Shown in pieces: positions 31,166-41,128 of a stretch of 64,000 nt of DNA (position 1 is the first letter of the stretch; each line of letters starts with the position of its first letter). The stretch lies in contig NZ_JAMXLA010000001.1 of assembly GCF_024054175.1 (NCBI RefSeq), positions 2,484,571 through 2,548,570 on the forward strand. Reading direction: 5' to 3'. Source of the DNA: Flavobacterium sp. NRK1 (GTDB lineage Bacteria > Bacteroidota > Bacteroidia > Flavobacteriales > Flavobacteriaceae). The translations under genes were made by a program, and so were the position numbers. A model generated the notes under the pieces. It was not told the origin of the DNA. It saw nothing but the letters and a program-made list of their open reading frames with translations, and made no database searches.

Positions 31166-34100
31166 CTAATTATCATCTGCATTAGTTTCAGTATCATCAG
31201 GTTTTTCAGATGCTTCCTGTTCTATTTTTTCGCGTTCTTTTCTTCTGCGCTCCATTTTTTCCCGCTGCTTGCGTTCGCGTTCTCTTCTTATAGCTTCTTT
31301 TTCTTCAGCAGTTCTGTGGAAAAGTTCCCTGAATTTGTCATAATCCATTGTAATTACAAAGGCTACACCTGTTTCTATAACCTGACCTTGTAATGCTACC
31401 TGATATTCGTTTTTTCTATAGGCCCTTATAATATAGCGGCCGTCTTTAGTTAGCTGATAATCTGCTGAAAGATCACCTGCAATATTGCTTGTATCTTCAT
31501 TTGCCTGCTGGCCTTCAAGTCCAAAACTGCTTCCTACAGTAACTTTAAGCCTGTCGTTTAAAAGGCGTTTAGATACTGCAACATTCAAATCTGTGCGGTT
31601 TTGCTGTTCCCCTGTAGAATAATTATCTGAAGATTCCAAATCAAAATTAAGTTCAACACCCTGAACTATATCTGCCGCCAGGTTATTAAGCTGTTGTGAT
31701 AGTATTTTGCTTACGCTTTGTCTTGCAAGAGTTTCACCGCTGGTTCCGCCTGCCTCGCTCGAAAAAGGGTTTTCTCCAATAAAACGGTTAAGTAATAGTA
31801 CAGCAAATACCTGTTTATTTAATTCGGATGGTTCCTGACGAAGCTGATCAAGTTTGCTTTTAGTCAGGTTTACTACATTCGTTGGTACATTATAATTGCC
31901 ATCAGGTACTACAATATCAAAAGACAGTTCAGGTTTAAGCAATTCGCCATTAATCTTTAAAAGTGTATTAATAGGTATTTTTTGCTTAAAAGTATTTCTG
32001 TCAGTAGTTATTTGCTGATCTACCAGGTCTATAGGAGCAATTTCTGTTTTATAGACTGCCGTAATGTTTACAGTAGCATCTGTAGGCTCACCTGTCCATA
32101 AAATATAACTGCCTTCCTGAATATCAAATTTACGTTTAATAAAATTAAAAGTCATTTGATAAGACCCGTCGTTAAATTCATATCTGCCAGTTAAAGTTGT
32201 TTTTCCCGATTCGTCTATACCACCGGTAAGCTGTGCTTCTCCTTTAAGCTGCAGGTAGTCGCCGTTACCTTTGTCGATAATAAGGTTCAGTTCGGCTTCT
32301 TTAACAATCTCTATATCTACCGATGCAATGATTCCTTTAACATTTGTACTGTTCAGCGTTTCTTCCATTTTAAGACGCTGTTTAATTTCCATGTTATCCT
32401 GATCAATAAATTCTACAACACCTTCCCTGTCTGCAATAGAAGGATCCTGCTGCGGCAGTACAACAGTGAATTTTGTGTCTTTATTTATTCTTAAATTGCC
32501 ATCTACAACAGGTTTATCAAGTGTGCCCTTTATATTGAGATTGGTATCTAAAAACAGATCACCATAATAAAAATCATTATCTTTTGCAGCAGAGTTTACA
32601 GCCCTGAAGTTTTCTGCTTTTACTTTTAGGTCAAATCCAAATTCCCTGTAATTAGTTGTTGCTATATTTCCATTAATAACAAGCTCATTATTTTTTTCAT
32701 CTTCAATAGCAAAATTATTTAAGCTGATACCACTTTCCGTAAACTGTATATTGTCATTTATACCTTTAAAGTAAGAGTTTAGCTGTGTAACTCTCAAGGC
32801 AACATCATTAAATCTTAAATTTCCATTAACATCAGGTTCGGTTGCTGTACCTTTTATTTTAAAATTACCCGAAAGGTACCCTTTACCATCTTTTATAGCA
32901 CCCATACTAAAAGCCTGCAGGCTGGCAATATTAAGTTTATTTATATCAGCATTTAAATCAAAACTTTTTGTGGTAGTTGTATAGTCACCCTTAATAGTAG
33001 TCTGGTTACCCTGCCCATCTATAATTATTTCTGCATTATAAGTGTTGGTAACTTCATTATTAACCCTGATTTTTATATTGCCTACAGTATCTTTACTTAT
33101 AGCAAGGTCTGTAATGTCAATATCAGAAGTAAAAACAGGAGAACTTGTTAAATCGCGCAGTTCAGCATTTCCATTCATACTGCCCGTAATTTTTAATTCC
33201 TGTTTGTTTATTATATTAGTAAGGGTTTCAATTTTAAAACTTTTAAGTTCAACATTTAATGGAGCATTTGGTGTTTCTGAAGCAGATTGCAACTTTAACG
33301 ATCCATTATCACTACTAATTTCGAAATTGCTGGCATATATACCGTCTCCTCCAAAACGCAGCTCATTACCCTGAGCAATATTCCACTCCTCATAGTTAAG
33401 TTTCAGGCCTTCCGGGTCTAATGATAGTATAGTATTTTTATCTGTAGCCTTTAATTGTCCGGTTATTAAATATTGTTCTTCTTTCTTTCTATCCTGAATC
33501 TGTAATTTATAAGTAATGATATTATCTTTTACATTACCGCTTAAATCTGTATGTGATAAAAGAAACTGGTCATTTTGTACCTGATCTATCACAAAATTAT
33601 AAGCAAGGGCATCTTCTTCATTATGAACATTCATATTAACACCTGATATTGTATTTGTACCATACACAACTCGGGGAATAGTTCCTTTTATGTTAATACT
33701 GTCATTTGCACTATTGTAATTGCCTTCTATTTTTATGGGTTCAAGGCGTTTTATCTGAGGAATTAATTTGTATATAACAGGATCATTATCCACTACAAGT
33801 CCGAAATCAAATTGCTGCGGCAGATTAGATTTTTTTGCAGTTGCCGGCGCAGTACTATAGTATTTTGAAATAGTATTGGTTAATGCAGTTCCTATTTCCG
33901 TAAGTTTATATTTTCCCTTGATGTAAGCATTTGCAAAAGGAGCTTTTACCACAATAGCGGTAGTATCTGGTTTTGTTATTGCTGATATCGTTATGGAGTC
34001 TATGGCAAATTCTTCTTTATCGTTAACAAACATAAAGCTGTGCAGCTTAACAATACCATTAAGATTATCAGGATTGGCATCGGTGATATCTGCATCCACA

Positions 34101-36268
34101 TTTCCACGCAATTTTAGAGGACCGGCATGAAGGTTAAGTTTATCCAGGTCCGCTATATCTACATTTAGCCTTATTTTTCCATTGGGATATTTTCCGTTAA
34201 AGCCTCCGTTGGCTGTTAATTGAAATTCCAAATTTGGATCTGCCATATCGGCTACAGCATCAAATTTTCCATTGTTTATTTTTCCGTCAACATTCAGATT
34301 TTTGTACACATAGCTGTTGTAATCTGCTTTAATAACTTTTGCTTTAACTCTGCCATTGGCAGTTTGAGGATCCAGGCCGGTACCTTTAACTTTTGCTTTA
34401 AGGGTAATTCTGCCAATAGAGTCATTAGATATTAATGTACCCACATCAAAATTATCAATATCTATATCTGCATCATATAATTCATTATTTTTTCTTCGCT
34501 TATCAAAAACAGCCTTAACTTTTGCATTACCAAAACTGCTTGTAATAGAAGCATCGGCATTAAAATTATCCAGTTTGCCTTTAAATTTTGCTTTTGCAGA
34601 CAGTTTGCCGGGTAATTGTATATTGGCAGGCAAAGTACCTTTTGGAATATAGGTATTAATATCTTTTGATGTTGAACTAAAAGCCCTTACATCCATATCA
34701 AACCATGCAGTTTTTACATCAGGTAAACCCGTTATTCGTCCGCGGGCAGCTATTGTTGTAGCGCCAATACCGCTTACTTCAAGATTTTCTATAGTAATAT
34801 CGCTAACTTTACCATTAACCCGGCTGTCAATTTTAAGTATTCCGTTTGGATTGCCTTTAAACGGAGCTGTATCAGCAAGGGTAGGTACAAAAAGCAAAAC
34901 ATCTTTAAAACCTACCTGGCTGCCATCCAGATTTGCATCTACAGAAAGATTTCCAATATCCTTAGTAACAAATTCCAGCGAAGGATAAGCAACTACAATT
35001 TCATCTTTAACCAGCGTTTGAGGAGTTTTTAAATAAAGTTTTTTTAGTTGAGCACCTTTCGAATTGTATAAGAAATTAGTATGGAATTCATTTATTACGA
35101 GTCCGCTTTTATCTTTTACAGTTAATGTTTTAATTTTTCCTGATATTTCATCAGTTGAATAAGAGAAATCATCACCTTCAATATTTAAATTGGAAATATC
35201 AAGATGTTTATAGTCTATTCCTTTGGTTACAGGAGCACTATTCTGGTCATCAAATTTAAAGGCAACATTTTTAATATCGGTATTATCCAGCTTAAACTTC
35301 CATTGCGCTTCCTGTACTGCTTTAGTTTTTTCAGGTAATTTTTCTTTTACCTGCTGTTCAAATTTACCAATAGCCAATTGCCCTTTAAGATTTTCAATTT
35401 CAAGTGTTTTAAGATCTATAAGCTGTGCTGTAAGGTCAATTTCATTAACTTCAGTAAAAAGCTTTTTAAGTGCAAGCCCGGTGTCCAGGTGGCTTCCTTC
35501 ATTATCATAGCCAACATTTATATTAGCCAGGTCTATTTTACCAAGTTTGAGTTTAAGGTTTGGTTTTTCAGATGCCTGCTCCGCTGCTTTCTGTGTACTT
35601 TGAGCAATTTGTTCAAGCATTCCCTGTTGAAGGGTTAACTTAAGGCCGTCCAGATTTATTTTAGGAACTTCAAATTCCATTTTATCGAGATCGAAAGTCT
35701 TTATTTTGGTGTCAAAATGGCCAATAGTAGCACTTAGGTTGTTTTTTGATATTTTATCATCAAATTTTGCTCTTATATTATCAAGATTTACTCTTTTTAT
35801 AGAGAATTTCATTGGAGCAGAAGTGGTATCCTTAGGTTTGTCTGAAGCAAATGCGTCAATAATGTAATCAAAGTTGAAAACAGAATCTTTATCACGTGAT
35901 ACATTGGCAACAATACCTTCAAGATCTATTGAGTTTATTTCTACCTCATTGCTTAAAAGTTTAAAAAGGCTTATGTCAATAGCCAGTTTTTTTCCGGAAA
36001 ATAAAGTGTCTCCCTGTTGGCTTTCAAGATATACGCCTTCTACTATAACTTTCTTTGGCAGACCAATTTCAATCCGGTCAATATTTACATCGGTGCCAAT
36101 TTTCTTTTCCAGATAACTAACAGCTTTGTTTTTAACAATATTCTGTATATAAGGTACTTGAATTAATAGTACGATCAGCAGGAACAATCCTATGATTGAG
36201 CCTGTTATCCAAAGGAATATTTTTAAGCCTTTGCGTAAGTATTTTTTGAGCTTTGCATTCATTTTCAA
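31166..36268 (-). CDS. tamB: TamB: translocation and assembly module inner-membrane protein
   Basis: A 1700-residue protein anchored by one N-terminal transmembrane helix (about 15-35). The long middle is a repeated beta-strand (AsmA/TamB-like) groove, and the conserved C-terminal DUF490 region (about 1250-1600) contains the KTTLTGRYEFNDGSYQMTF motif. A charged Lys/Arg/Glu tail (about 1650-1700) is typical of the Bacteroidetes form. TamB is thought to carry lipids or help outer-membrane proteins assemble with TamA. It is the first gene of the TamB-TamL unit. Confidence 0.92.
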   Translation of the reverse strand: MKMNAKLKKYLRKGLKIFLWITGSIIGLFLLIVLLIQVPYIQNIVKNKAVSYLEKKIGTDVNIDRIEIGLPKKVIVEGVYLESQQGDTLFSGKKLAIDISLFKLLSNEVEINSIDLEGIVANVSRDKDSVFNFDYIIDAFASDKPKDTTSAPMKFSIKRVNLDNIRAKFDDKISKNNLSATIGHFDTKIKTFDLDKMEFEVPKINLDGLKLTLQQGMLEQIAQSTQKAAEQASEKPNLKLKLGKIDLANINVGYDNEGSHLDTGLALKKLFTEVNEIDLTAQLIDLKTLEIENLKGQLAIGKFEQQVKEKLPEKTKAVQEAQWKFKLDNTDIKNVAFKFDDQNSAPVTKGIDYKHLDISNLNIEGDDFSYSTDEISGKIKTLTVKDKSGLVINEFHTNFLYNSKGAQLKKLYLKTPQTLVKDEIVVAYPSLEFVTKDIGNLSVDANLDGSQVGFKDVLLFVPTLADTAPFKGNPNGILKIDSRVNGKVSDITIENLEVSGIGATTIAARGRITGLPDVKTAWFDMDVRAFSSTSKDINTYIPKGTLPANIQLPGKLSAKAKFKGKLDNFNADASITSSFGNAKVKAVFDKRRKNNELYDADIDIDNFDVGTLISNDSIGRITLKAKVKGTGLDPQTANGRVKAKVIKADYNSYVYKNLNVDGKINNGKFDAVADMADPNLEFQLTANGGFNGKYPNGKIRLNVDIADLDKLNLHAGPLKLRGNVDADITDANPDNLNGIVKLHSFMFVNDKEEFAIDSITISAITKPDTTAIVVKAPFANAYIKGKYKLTEIGTALTNTISKYYSTAPATAKKSNLPQQFDFGLVVDNDPVIYKLIPQIKRLEPIKIEGNYNSANDSINIKGTIPRVVYGTNTISGVNMNVHNEEDALAYNFVIDQVQNDQFLLSHTDLSGNVKDNIITYKLQIQDRKKEEQYLITGQLKATDKNTILSLDPEGLKLNYEEWNIAQGNELRFGGDGIYASNFEISSDNGSLKLQSASETPNAPLNVELKSFKIETLTNIINKQELKITGSMNGNAELRDLTSSPVFTSDIDITDLAISKDTVGNIKIRVNNEVTNTYNAEIIIDGQGNQTTIKGDYTTTTKSFDLNADINKLNIASLQAFSMGAIKDGKGYLSGNFKIKGTATEPDVNGNLRFNDVALRVTQLNSYFKGINDNIQFTESGISLNNFAIEDEKNNELVINGNIATTNYREFGFDLKVKAENFRAVNSAAKDNDFYYGDLFLDTNLNIKGTLDKPVVDGNLRINKDTKFTVVLPQQDPSIADREGVVEFIDQDNMEIKQRLKMEETLNSTNVKGIIASVDIEIVKEAELNLIIDKGNGDYLQLKGEAQLTGGIDESGKTTLTGRYEFNDGSYQMTFNFIKRKFDIQEGSYILWTGEPTDATVNITAVYKTEIAPIDLVDQQITTDRNTFKQKIPINTLLKINGELLKPELSFDIVVPDGNYNVPTNVVNLTKSKLDQLRQEPSELNKQVFAVLLLNRFIGENPFSSEAGGTSGETLARQSVSKILSQQLNNLAADIVQGVELNFDLESSDNYSTGEQQNRTDLNVAVSKRLLNDRLKVTVGSSFGLEGQQANEDTSNIAGDLSADYQLTKDGRYIIRAYRKNEYQVALQGQVIETGVAFVITMDYDKFRELFHRTAEEKEAIRRERERKQREKMERRRKEREKIEQEASEKPDDTETNADDN

Positions 36269-36415
36269 CCCTAAAAATAGGTATTATAAACACAGTACTT
36301 ATTTAAAATTTTGCTAAAAAATTACTTACAAAAATTTCAAAAGTATATTCTTACAGTTTTTTATGTTTATAGTTTATTGGCAAGGCATAACAAAAACTTA
36401 ACTAATGATATAGTA

Positions 36416-36423
36416 TAAGTTTG
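36416..36423 (+). promoter_or_regulatory. -7 promoter element of ppk1
   Basis: TAAGTTTG fits TAnnTTTG, 23 bases upstream of the ATG at 36447. Confidence 0.35.
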
Positions 36424-36446
36424 TAATTTTATGCTTATTTATAGCT

Positions 36447-38459
36447 ATGTCTCAAACAGATACCTTTATACAACCTATTCCTGTGCGTTACCTCGACAGG
36501 GATCTTAGCTGGCTTATTTTTAATGAAAGAGTGCTTGCAGAAGCTGCTAAAGAAAATGTGCCACTCCTTGAAAAAATAAAGTTTTTATCTATATATTCTT
36601 CAAATCTTGATGAATTTTACCGCGTACGGATACCTGCTTTAATGGCATTAAAAAAGCTTACATCTAAAAAAACAGAATCTTCAGGTAAGTCGTATAAAAA
36701 ATTACTTAAGCAAATTAATACTGTTGTTTACAGGCAGCAGCAAATGTTTGGTGAATTATTTACAGATCATATTCTTTCTGAGCTTGAATTTGAAAATATA
36801 GAACTTGTTTATGACAGGCCAATTCCCGAGGTAATAAGTGTTCAGGCCGAGAATTATTTCTTCACGCGCGCTCTTGCTTATATTAAATGCATGGAGCTTA
36901 ACACAGATACCGACTTTTTTACAGAAAATAATAAGCTTTATTTTTTGGTATCTATTACAGATAATAATGGAAATAATTGCTTACATATTGTAAATATTCC
37001 ATCAGAGGAGATACCACGCTTTTTTAGTGTGGTAAAAGGAGACAAGCAATATATACTTTTTATTGATGATATTATAAAAGAGCATCTTGATGCAGTTTTT
37101 CCCGGATATACGATCAATGGCGCATACAGTTTTAAAATAACCCGAGATGCGGCTCTTGAATTTGATGATGATTATGAAGAAGGCCTGGCTGCCCAAATGG
37201 AAAAAAAAATTGCAAAACGTGATTTTGGTATTGCAACCCGTTTTTTGCATGACAATAAAATGCCATCAGAATATCTGGAGGTCCTTATAGCCTTACTAAA
37301 CCTTAAAGGCGCTAATGTAATGAAGGGTAGCAGTTATCATAATCTTAAAGATCTTTCAGAATTACCGATTCACAGAAAGGCACTCGAATATCCTGAATGG
37401 CCTTCTGTTCCTTATATTTTTTCGGGTAAATTATTATTAAATGATATAGAAAAACAGGATGTGATAATACACACGCCTTATAATTCTTATGATACAGTAC
37501 TGCGTTTTTTTAACGAAGCATCTGTACATCCGGAAGCAGAGGAGATTTATGTAACCGTATATCGTATGGCATATGATTCACGTATCGCCAATGCTTTAAT
37601 AAGCGCTGCACGTAATGGAAAAAAGGTTACTGTTATTGTAGAGCTAAAAGCCCGTTTTGACGAATCTAATAATATTAAATGGTCTAAAAAACTAAGTGAT
37701 GCGGGAGTAAATATTATTCATAGTGTGCCTTCACTCAAGATACACGCTAAAATTGCCCTTATAAAGTTTAATAAATCTCATAATGTAAAAGCTTTAGGGC
37801 TGTTGGCAACGGGTAATCTTAATGAAAGCACGGCTCGTTTTTACACAGATCATATATTGCTTACAGCACATGCAGGAATTACTTCAGAACTTAAACAGGT
37901 ATTTAAATTTCTTAGCCTGATGAAGAAACCTGAGAAAGAAGATCATTTTAATTATAAACATTTACTGGTAGCTCAATTTAATCTTAGGGATAAATTTATA
38001 ACACTTATAGATAGGGAAATTGAAAATGCAACAAAGGGGCTGCTTTCAGGTATTACAATTAAGCTTAATAATCTTGAAGAGAAAGTATTGATAGATAAAC
38101 TTTATGAAGCATCATCGGCCGGAGTGAAAATACATTTAATTGTGAGGGGTATTTGCTGCCTATTGCCGGGTGTTGCCGGTTTAAGCGAAAATATTACTGT
38201 AAAACGAATCGTGGACCGATACCTTGAACATGGTCGTATTTTTATTTTTTGCAATAATGGCAATCAGGAAGTATTTCTTGGTTCTGCTGACTGGATGAAC
38301 CGGAATATATACAGGCGAATAGAAGTCTGTTTTCCCTTATATGATGATAAACTTAAGGAGGAAATGATTAGGCTTATGGATATCCAGCTTGAAGAAGCTG
38401 ATACAGATGAAAAGCGCTCACAACAGAAAATATATGAGTTTTTAGCGGCTAAGAGCTAA
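36447..38459 (+). CDS. ppk1: Polyphosphate kinase 1
   Basis: Ppk1 reversibly polymerises the gamma-phosphate of ATP into inorganic polyphosphate. The 670-residue length fits. The N-terminal domain has DLSWLIFNERVLAEA, then SSNLDEFYRVR. The phosphoacceptor His is in SLKIHAKIALI near residue 430, and a second family His lies in YLEHGRIFIF near 591, so it should be active. A candidate -7 element lies upstream. It overlaps the end of the convergent pseudouridine synthase gene by four bases. Confidence 0.95.
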   Translation: MSQTDTFIQPIPVRYLDRDLSWLIFNERVLAEAAKENVPLLEKIKFLSIYSSNLDEFYRVRIPALMALKKLTSKKTESSGKSYKKLLKQINTVVYRQQQMFGELFTDHILSELEFENIELVYDRPIPEVISVQAENYFFTRALAYIKCMELNTDTDFFTENNKLYFLVSITDNNGNNCLHIVNIPSEEIPRFFSVVKGDKQYILFIDDIIKEHLDAVFPGYTINGAYSFKITRDAALEFDDDYEEGLAAQMEKKIAKRDFGIATRFLHDNKMPSEYLEVLIALLNLKGANVMKGSSYHNLKDLSELPIHRKALEYPEWPSVPYIFSGKLLLNDIEKQDVIIHTPYNSYDTVLRFFNEASVHPEAEEIYVTVYRMAYDSRIANALISAARNGKKVTVIVELKARFDESNNIKWSKKLSDAGVNIIHSVPSLKIHAKIALIKFNKSHNVKALGLLATGNLNESTARFYTDHILLTAHAGITSELKQVFKFLSLMKKPEKEDHFNYKHLLVAQFNLRDKFITLIDREIENATKGLLSGITIKLNNLEEKVLIDKLYEASSAGVKIHLIVRGICCLLPGVAGLSENITVKRIVDRYLEHGRIFIFCNNGNQEVFLGSADWMNRNIYRRIEVCFPLYDDKLKEEMIRLMDIQLEEADTDEKRSQQKIYEFLAAKS

Positions 38460-39037
38460 AGATCAAATTTCTGTATTTCCTTAACTTCGCCGGGCTGTAA
38501 GTTGCCCAGCAGCACATTGCCAACACGTACTCTTACTAAACGCAGGGTAGGAAAGCCTACAGCGGCTGTCATTTTGCGTATCTGCCTGAATTTACCTTCG
38601 GTAACAGTAATAGATACCCAAGAGGTAGGACCGTGGCGTTCATCTCTTATTTTTCTTCCCCTTTCAGGGAAATCGGGCTTAGTTTCTATACTATGTGCTT
38701 CGCAAGGGCGTGTAATATACCGCGTGCCTTTAAAGCCTATTTCTACGCCTTTTTTAAGCTGTTCTATGGCTTCAGGGGTTATAACCCCATCTACCTGGGC
38801 ATAATACTCCTTTTCTACTTTTTTACTTCGCACAATTTCACTCATCATGCCATCGGTAGTAAGCAGTAATAAACCCTCAGAATCTTCGTCAAGCCTTCCT
38901 ATAGCCATAGTTCCTTCCGGGAAACCATAAAGTTCTCCCAGTAATTTTTTATTGCGCTTAAGATTGTAGATAAACTGGCTCAGATAACCAAAAGGTTTAT
39001 ATACTATGAAGTGATGGAACTCATTAGGTGTAATCAT
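38456..39037 (-). CDS. rluE: RluE-type 23S rRNA pseudouridine synthase
   Basis: The 193-residue product has the RsuA/RluB/RluE catalytic motif GRLDEDSEGLLLLT with the nucleophilic Asp in RLD, the KVEKEYYAQV segment and the C-terminal GKFRQIRKMTAAVGFPTLRLVRVRVG. RluE modifies one uridine in 23S rRNA in E. coli. The frame is open upstream to 39142, but the ATG at 39037 starts the expected N-terminus (MITPNEFHHFIVYKPFGYLSQ) and has a -7 element directly upstream, so I use it. The exact target site is assumed from the family. Confidence 0.88.
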   Translation of the reverse strand: MITPNEFHHFIVYKPFGYLSQFIYNLKRNKKLLGELYGFPEGTMAIGRLDEDSEGLLLLTTDGMMSEIVRSKKVEKEYYAQVDGVITPEAIEQLKKGVEIGFKGTRYITRPCEAHSIETKPDFPERGRKIRDERHGPTSWVSITVTEGKFRQIRKMTAAVGFPTLRLVRVRVGNVLLGNLQPGEVKEIQKFDL

Positions 39038-39041
39038 TTTG

Positions 39042-39049
39042 CAAAGATA
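39042..39049 (-). promoter_or_regulatory. -7 promoter element of the pseudouridine synthase
   Basis: The minus strand reads TATCTTTG, only five bases from the ATG at 39037, so the transcript would be almost leaderless. Confidence 0.4.
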
Positions 39050-39067
39050 ATTTTTTATCAGATTTCC

Positions 39068-39075
39068 TATATTTG
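39068..39075 (+). promoter_or_regulatory. -7 promoter element of the SRPBCC gene
   Basis: TATATTTG lies 28 bases upstream of the ATG at 39104, in the divergent gap with the pseudouridine synthase. Confidence 0.4.
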
Positions 39076-39103
39076 TTAGTAACAAACAATAAATCAACAA
39101 AAA

Positions 39104-39568
39104 ATGAAACCTCAAACCCTTGAAATTAAGACTGGTATTCAAATACAGAAACCGGTAAATGAAGTTTTTGAAGCTATTGTGGATCCCTCCAAAATGTCTA
39201 ATTATTTTATTTCAAGCGGTTCTGGTCGTATGGAAGCGGGGGCTGAACTTATATGGCGTTTCCCTGAAATTGATGTGGATGTACCTGTTCGAGTAGGTAA
39301 TGTAAGAGAAAATGAATATATATCTTATTATTGGGATAATGACAAAAATGAAATGTTTGTAGAAATGACACTTACATCACGTGGAAGCGACACTATAGTT
39401 ATTGTTACAGAAAAAAGTGCTGCGAACGATGAAGCGGGTATAAAGTGGTTTGGTAGTAATACTGAAGGCTGGGCAAACTTTTTGGCTTGTTTAAAAGCAT
39501 GGCTGGATCATGGTGTACACTTAAGAAAAGGTGCCTTTGATTATAGGTTTGATAAGAATAGTAAATAA
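39104..39568 (+). CDS. SRPBCC/AHSA1 family protein
   Basis: A 154-residue START-like (SRPBCC) protein of the activator of Hsp90 ATPase homologue type: IQIQKPVNEVFEAIVDPSKMSNYFI at the start, the strand pattern ENEYISYYWD in the middle, and WANFLACLKAWLDHG at the C-terminal helix. The fold forms a hydrophobic pocket; bacterial members bind lipids or small molecules, and the ligand is unknown. The gene stands alone and is followed by a dispersed palindromic repeat. Confidence 0.85.
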   Translation: MKPQTLEIKTGIQIQKPVNEVFEAIVDPSKMSNYFISSGSGRMEAGAELIWRFPEIDVDVPVRVGNVRENEYISYYWDNDKNEMFVEMTLTSRGSDTIVIVTEKSAANDEAGIKWFGSNTEGWANFLACLKAWLDHGVHLRKGAFDYRFDKNSK

Positions 39569-39589
39569 AGCAAGGGAGTGTATCAAAAA

Positions 39590-39670
39590 TGTCATTCTGA
39601 ACGCAATGCAATGAAGTGAAGAATCTCAACCATCTAATGTATAATAGATTCTTCCTTCGTCAGAATGACA
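39590..39670. repeat. Dispersed palindromic repeat (REP/MITE-like), about 81 bases
   Basis: The outer arms TGTCATTCTGA (39590-39600) and TCAGAATGACA (39660-39670) are exact inverted copies. An inner near-palindrome (GAAGTGAAGAATCT against AGATTCTTCCTTC) extends the stem. I recall such elements, built from GTCATTCTGA and GAAGAATCT, as frequent in flavobacterial intergenic DNA. It lies between the SRPBCC and thiolase genes and may also act as a terminator. Confidence 0.7.
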
Positions 39671-39707
39671 AAAAGCGCTTAAATAAATACTTTTAAGACA
39701 ACACCTT

Positions 39708-40985
39708 TTATTTTTCTAATATAACGGTCATTCCCTGTCCGCCTGCAGCACAAACAGATACAAACCCGCGTCCGTTGCCTTTTTCGTGAAGCAGTTTAGC
39801 CATAGTAGCAAGTACCCGCCCACCGGTTGCAGCAAACGGATGCCCTGTTGCAAGGCTGCTGCCGTTTACATTTAGTTTAGCCGGGTCTATAGCACCTAAT
39901 GCCTCAACTCCAAATTCTTTAGAAAGCTCAGGGCTCTCCCATATTTTTAATATTGCCAGTACCTGTGCTGCAAAAGCTTCGTGTATTTCATAAAAATCAA
40001 AATCCTGAAGCGTGAGTCCGGCTTTTTTAAGCATGCGCGATGCAGAATATACGGGGGCTAAAAGTAAATTATGCTTGTTTTGCACATACTCTATTGCTCC
40101 CATTTCAGCATAGGTTATGTAGGCAAGTATAGGTAAGTTATGTTCTTTAGCCCATCCTTCACTGGCTAATAAAAGACAAGATGCCCCATCGGTGAGCGGT
40201 GATGAATTACCTGCCGTTAATGTACCATGCTCTTTGTCAAAAGCAGGCCTTAACCTTGCAAGCTTTTCCATAGATGTATCACGTCTCATATTATTGTCCT
40301 GTTCAAGGCCAAGAAAAGGAGACAGCATATCGTTAAAAAAGCCCCTGTCTGTAGCGGCAGCCATTTTTGAATGGCTTTGCAATGCATAAGCATCCTGTTC
40401 TTCCCGTGATATTTTATAATATTTAGCTGTAAATTCAGTATGCCCGCCCATAGAAAGGCCTGTACTGGGCTCAAGATTTTCCGGAGCTACGGGTATAAAA
40501 TCTTTCAGCTTTATTTTGGCAAGCTGTTTTAATTTATCAAAAGTGCTTTTTGTACGTCGGACTGATAAAAGTATCTTTCTGATATGTTCATTGAACTCTA
40601 AAGGAACATTACTTGTAGAATCTACACCTCCGGCAATACCGCATTCTATTTCCCCTAATGCAATTTTATTTGCAATATACACAGCCGATTCAATACCGGT
40701 ATTACATGCCTGTTGAATATCGCATGCTGGGGTTTTAGGATCTAAGGACGTATGAAGCACGCATTCCCGCATTAGGTTTATTTCCCAGCTGTGTTTAATA
40801 ACAGCGCCTCCTGCCACTTCGCCAAGCTCTTTCCCCTTAAGGTTGTAACGGTCTATAAGCCCGTTAAGTGCTGCTGTCATCATGTCCCTGTTGTTGGCGC
40901 TGGTATATGCGGTATTATTGCGGGCAAAAGGAATACGGTTGTACCCTACAATAGCGGCCCTGCGTAGTGGTTTGTCTGTTGGCAT
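39708..40985 (-). CDS. Acetyl-CoA C-acetyltransferase/3-ketoacyl-CoA thiolase
   Basis: A 425-residue thiolase, close in length to FadI. Catalytic residues are visible: Cys94 in DIQQACNTGIESA, the His of GSSLATGHPFAATGGR near 378, and the second Cys of VSVCAAGGQG near 412. It cleaves 3-ketoacyl-CoA to acetyl-CoA in beta-oxidation or condenses two acetyl-CoA. No other beta-oxidation gene is adjacent. A -7 motif lies upstream on the minus strand. Confidence 0.9.
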   Translation of the reverse strand: MPTDKPLRRAAIVGYNRIPFARNNTAYTSANNRDMMTAALNGLIDRYNLKGKELGEVAGGAVIKHSWEINLMRECVLHTSLDPKTPACDIQQACNTGIESAVYIANKIALGEIECGIAGGVDSTSNVPLEFNEHIRKILLSVRRTKSTFDKLKQLAKIKLKDFIPVAPENLEPSTGLSMGGHTEFTAKYYKISREEQDAYALQSHSKMAAATDRGFFNDMLSPFLGLEQDNNMRRDTSMEKLARLRPAFDKEHGTLTAGNSSPLTDGASCLLLASEGWAKEHNLPILAYITYAEMGAIEYVQNKHNLLLAPVYSASRMLKKAGLTLQDFDFYEIHEAFAAQVLAILKIWESPELSKEFGVEALGAIDPAKLNVNGSSLATGHPFAATGGRVLATMAKLLHEKGNGRGFVSVCAAGGQGMTVILEK

Positions 40986-41013
40986 GAGGAATGGTTTTAG
41001 ACTGACTAAGTTA

Positions 41014-41021
41014 CAAAAATA
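41014..41021 (-). promoter_or_regulatory. -7 promoter element of the thiolase gene
   Basis: The minus strand reads TATTTTTG, 28 bases upstream of the ATG at 40985. Confidence 0.35.
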
Positions 41022-41128
41022 TGCTGTAGGTACTACATTAGTAATGTTGTAATATAATGCAATGATAATATTTGAATAATACCCACTACAATTAATGTTT
41101 TAAGATTTGCATTACCAAAAACAACATT

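Noticed and set aside
39038..39142. Upstream extension of the pseudouridine synthase
   Set aside because: It covers the promoter elements of both divergent genes and adds residues not seen in RluE-type proteins.
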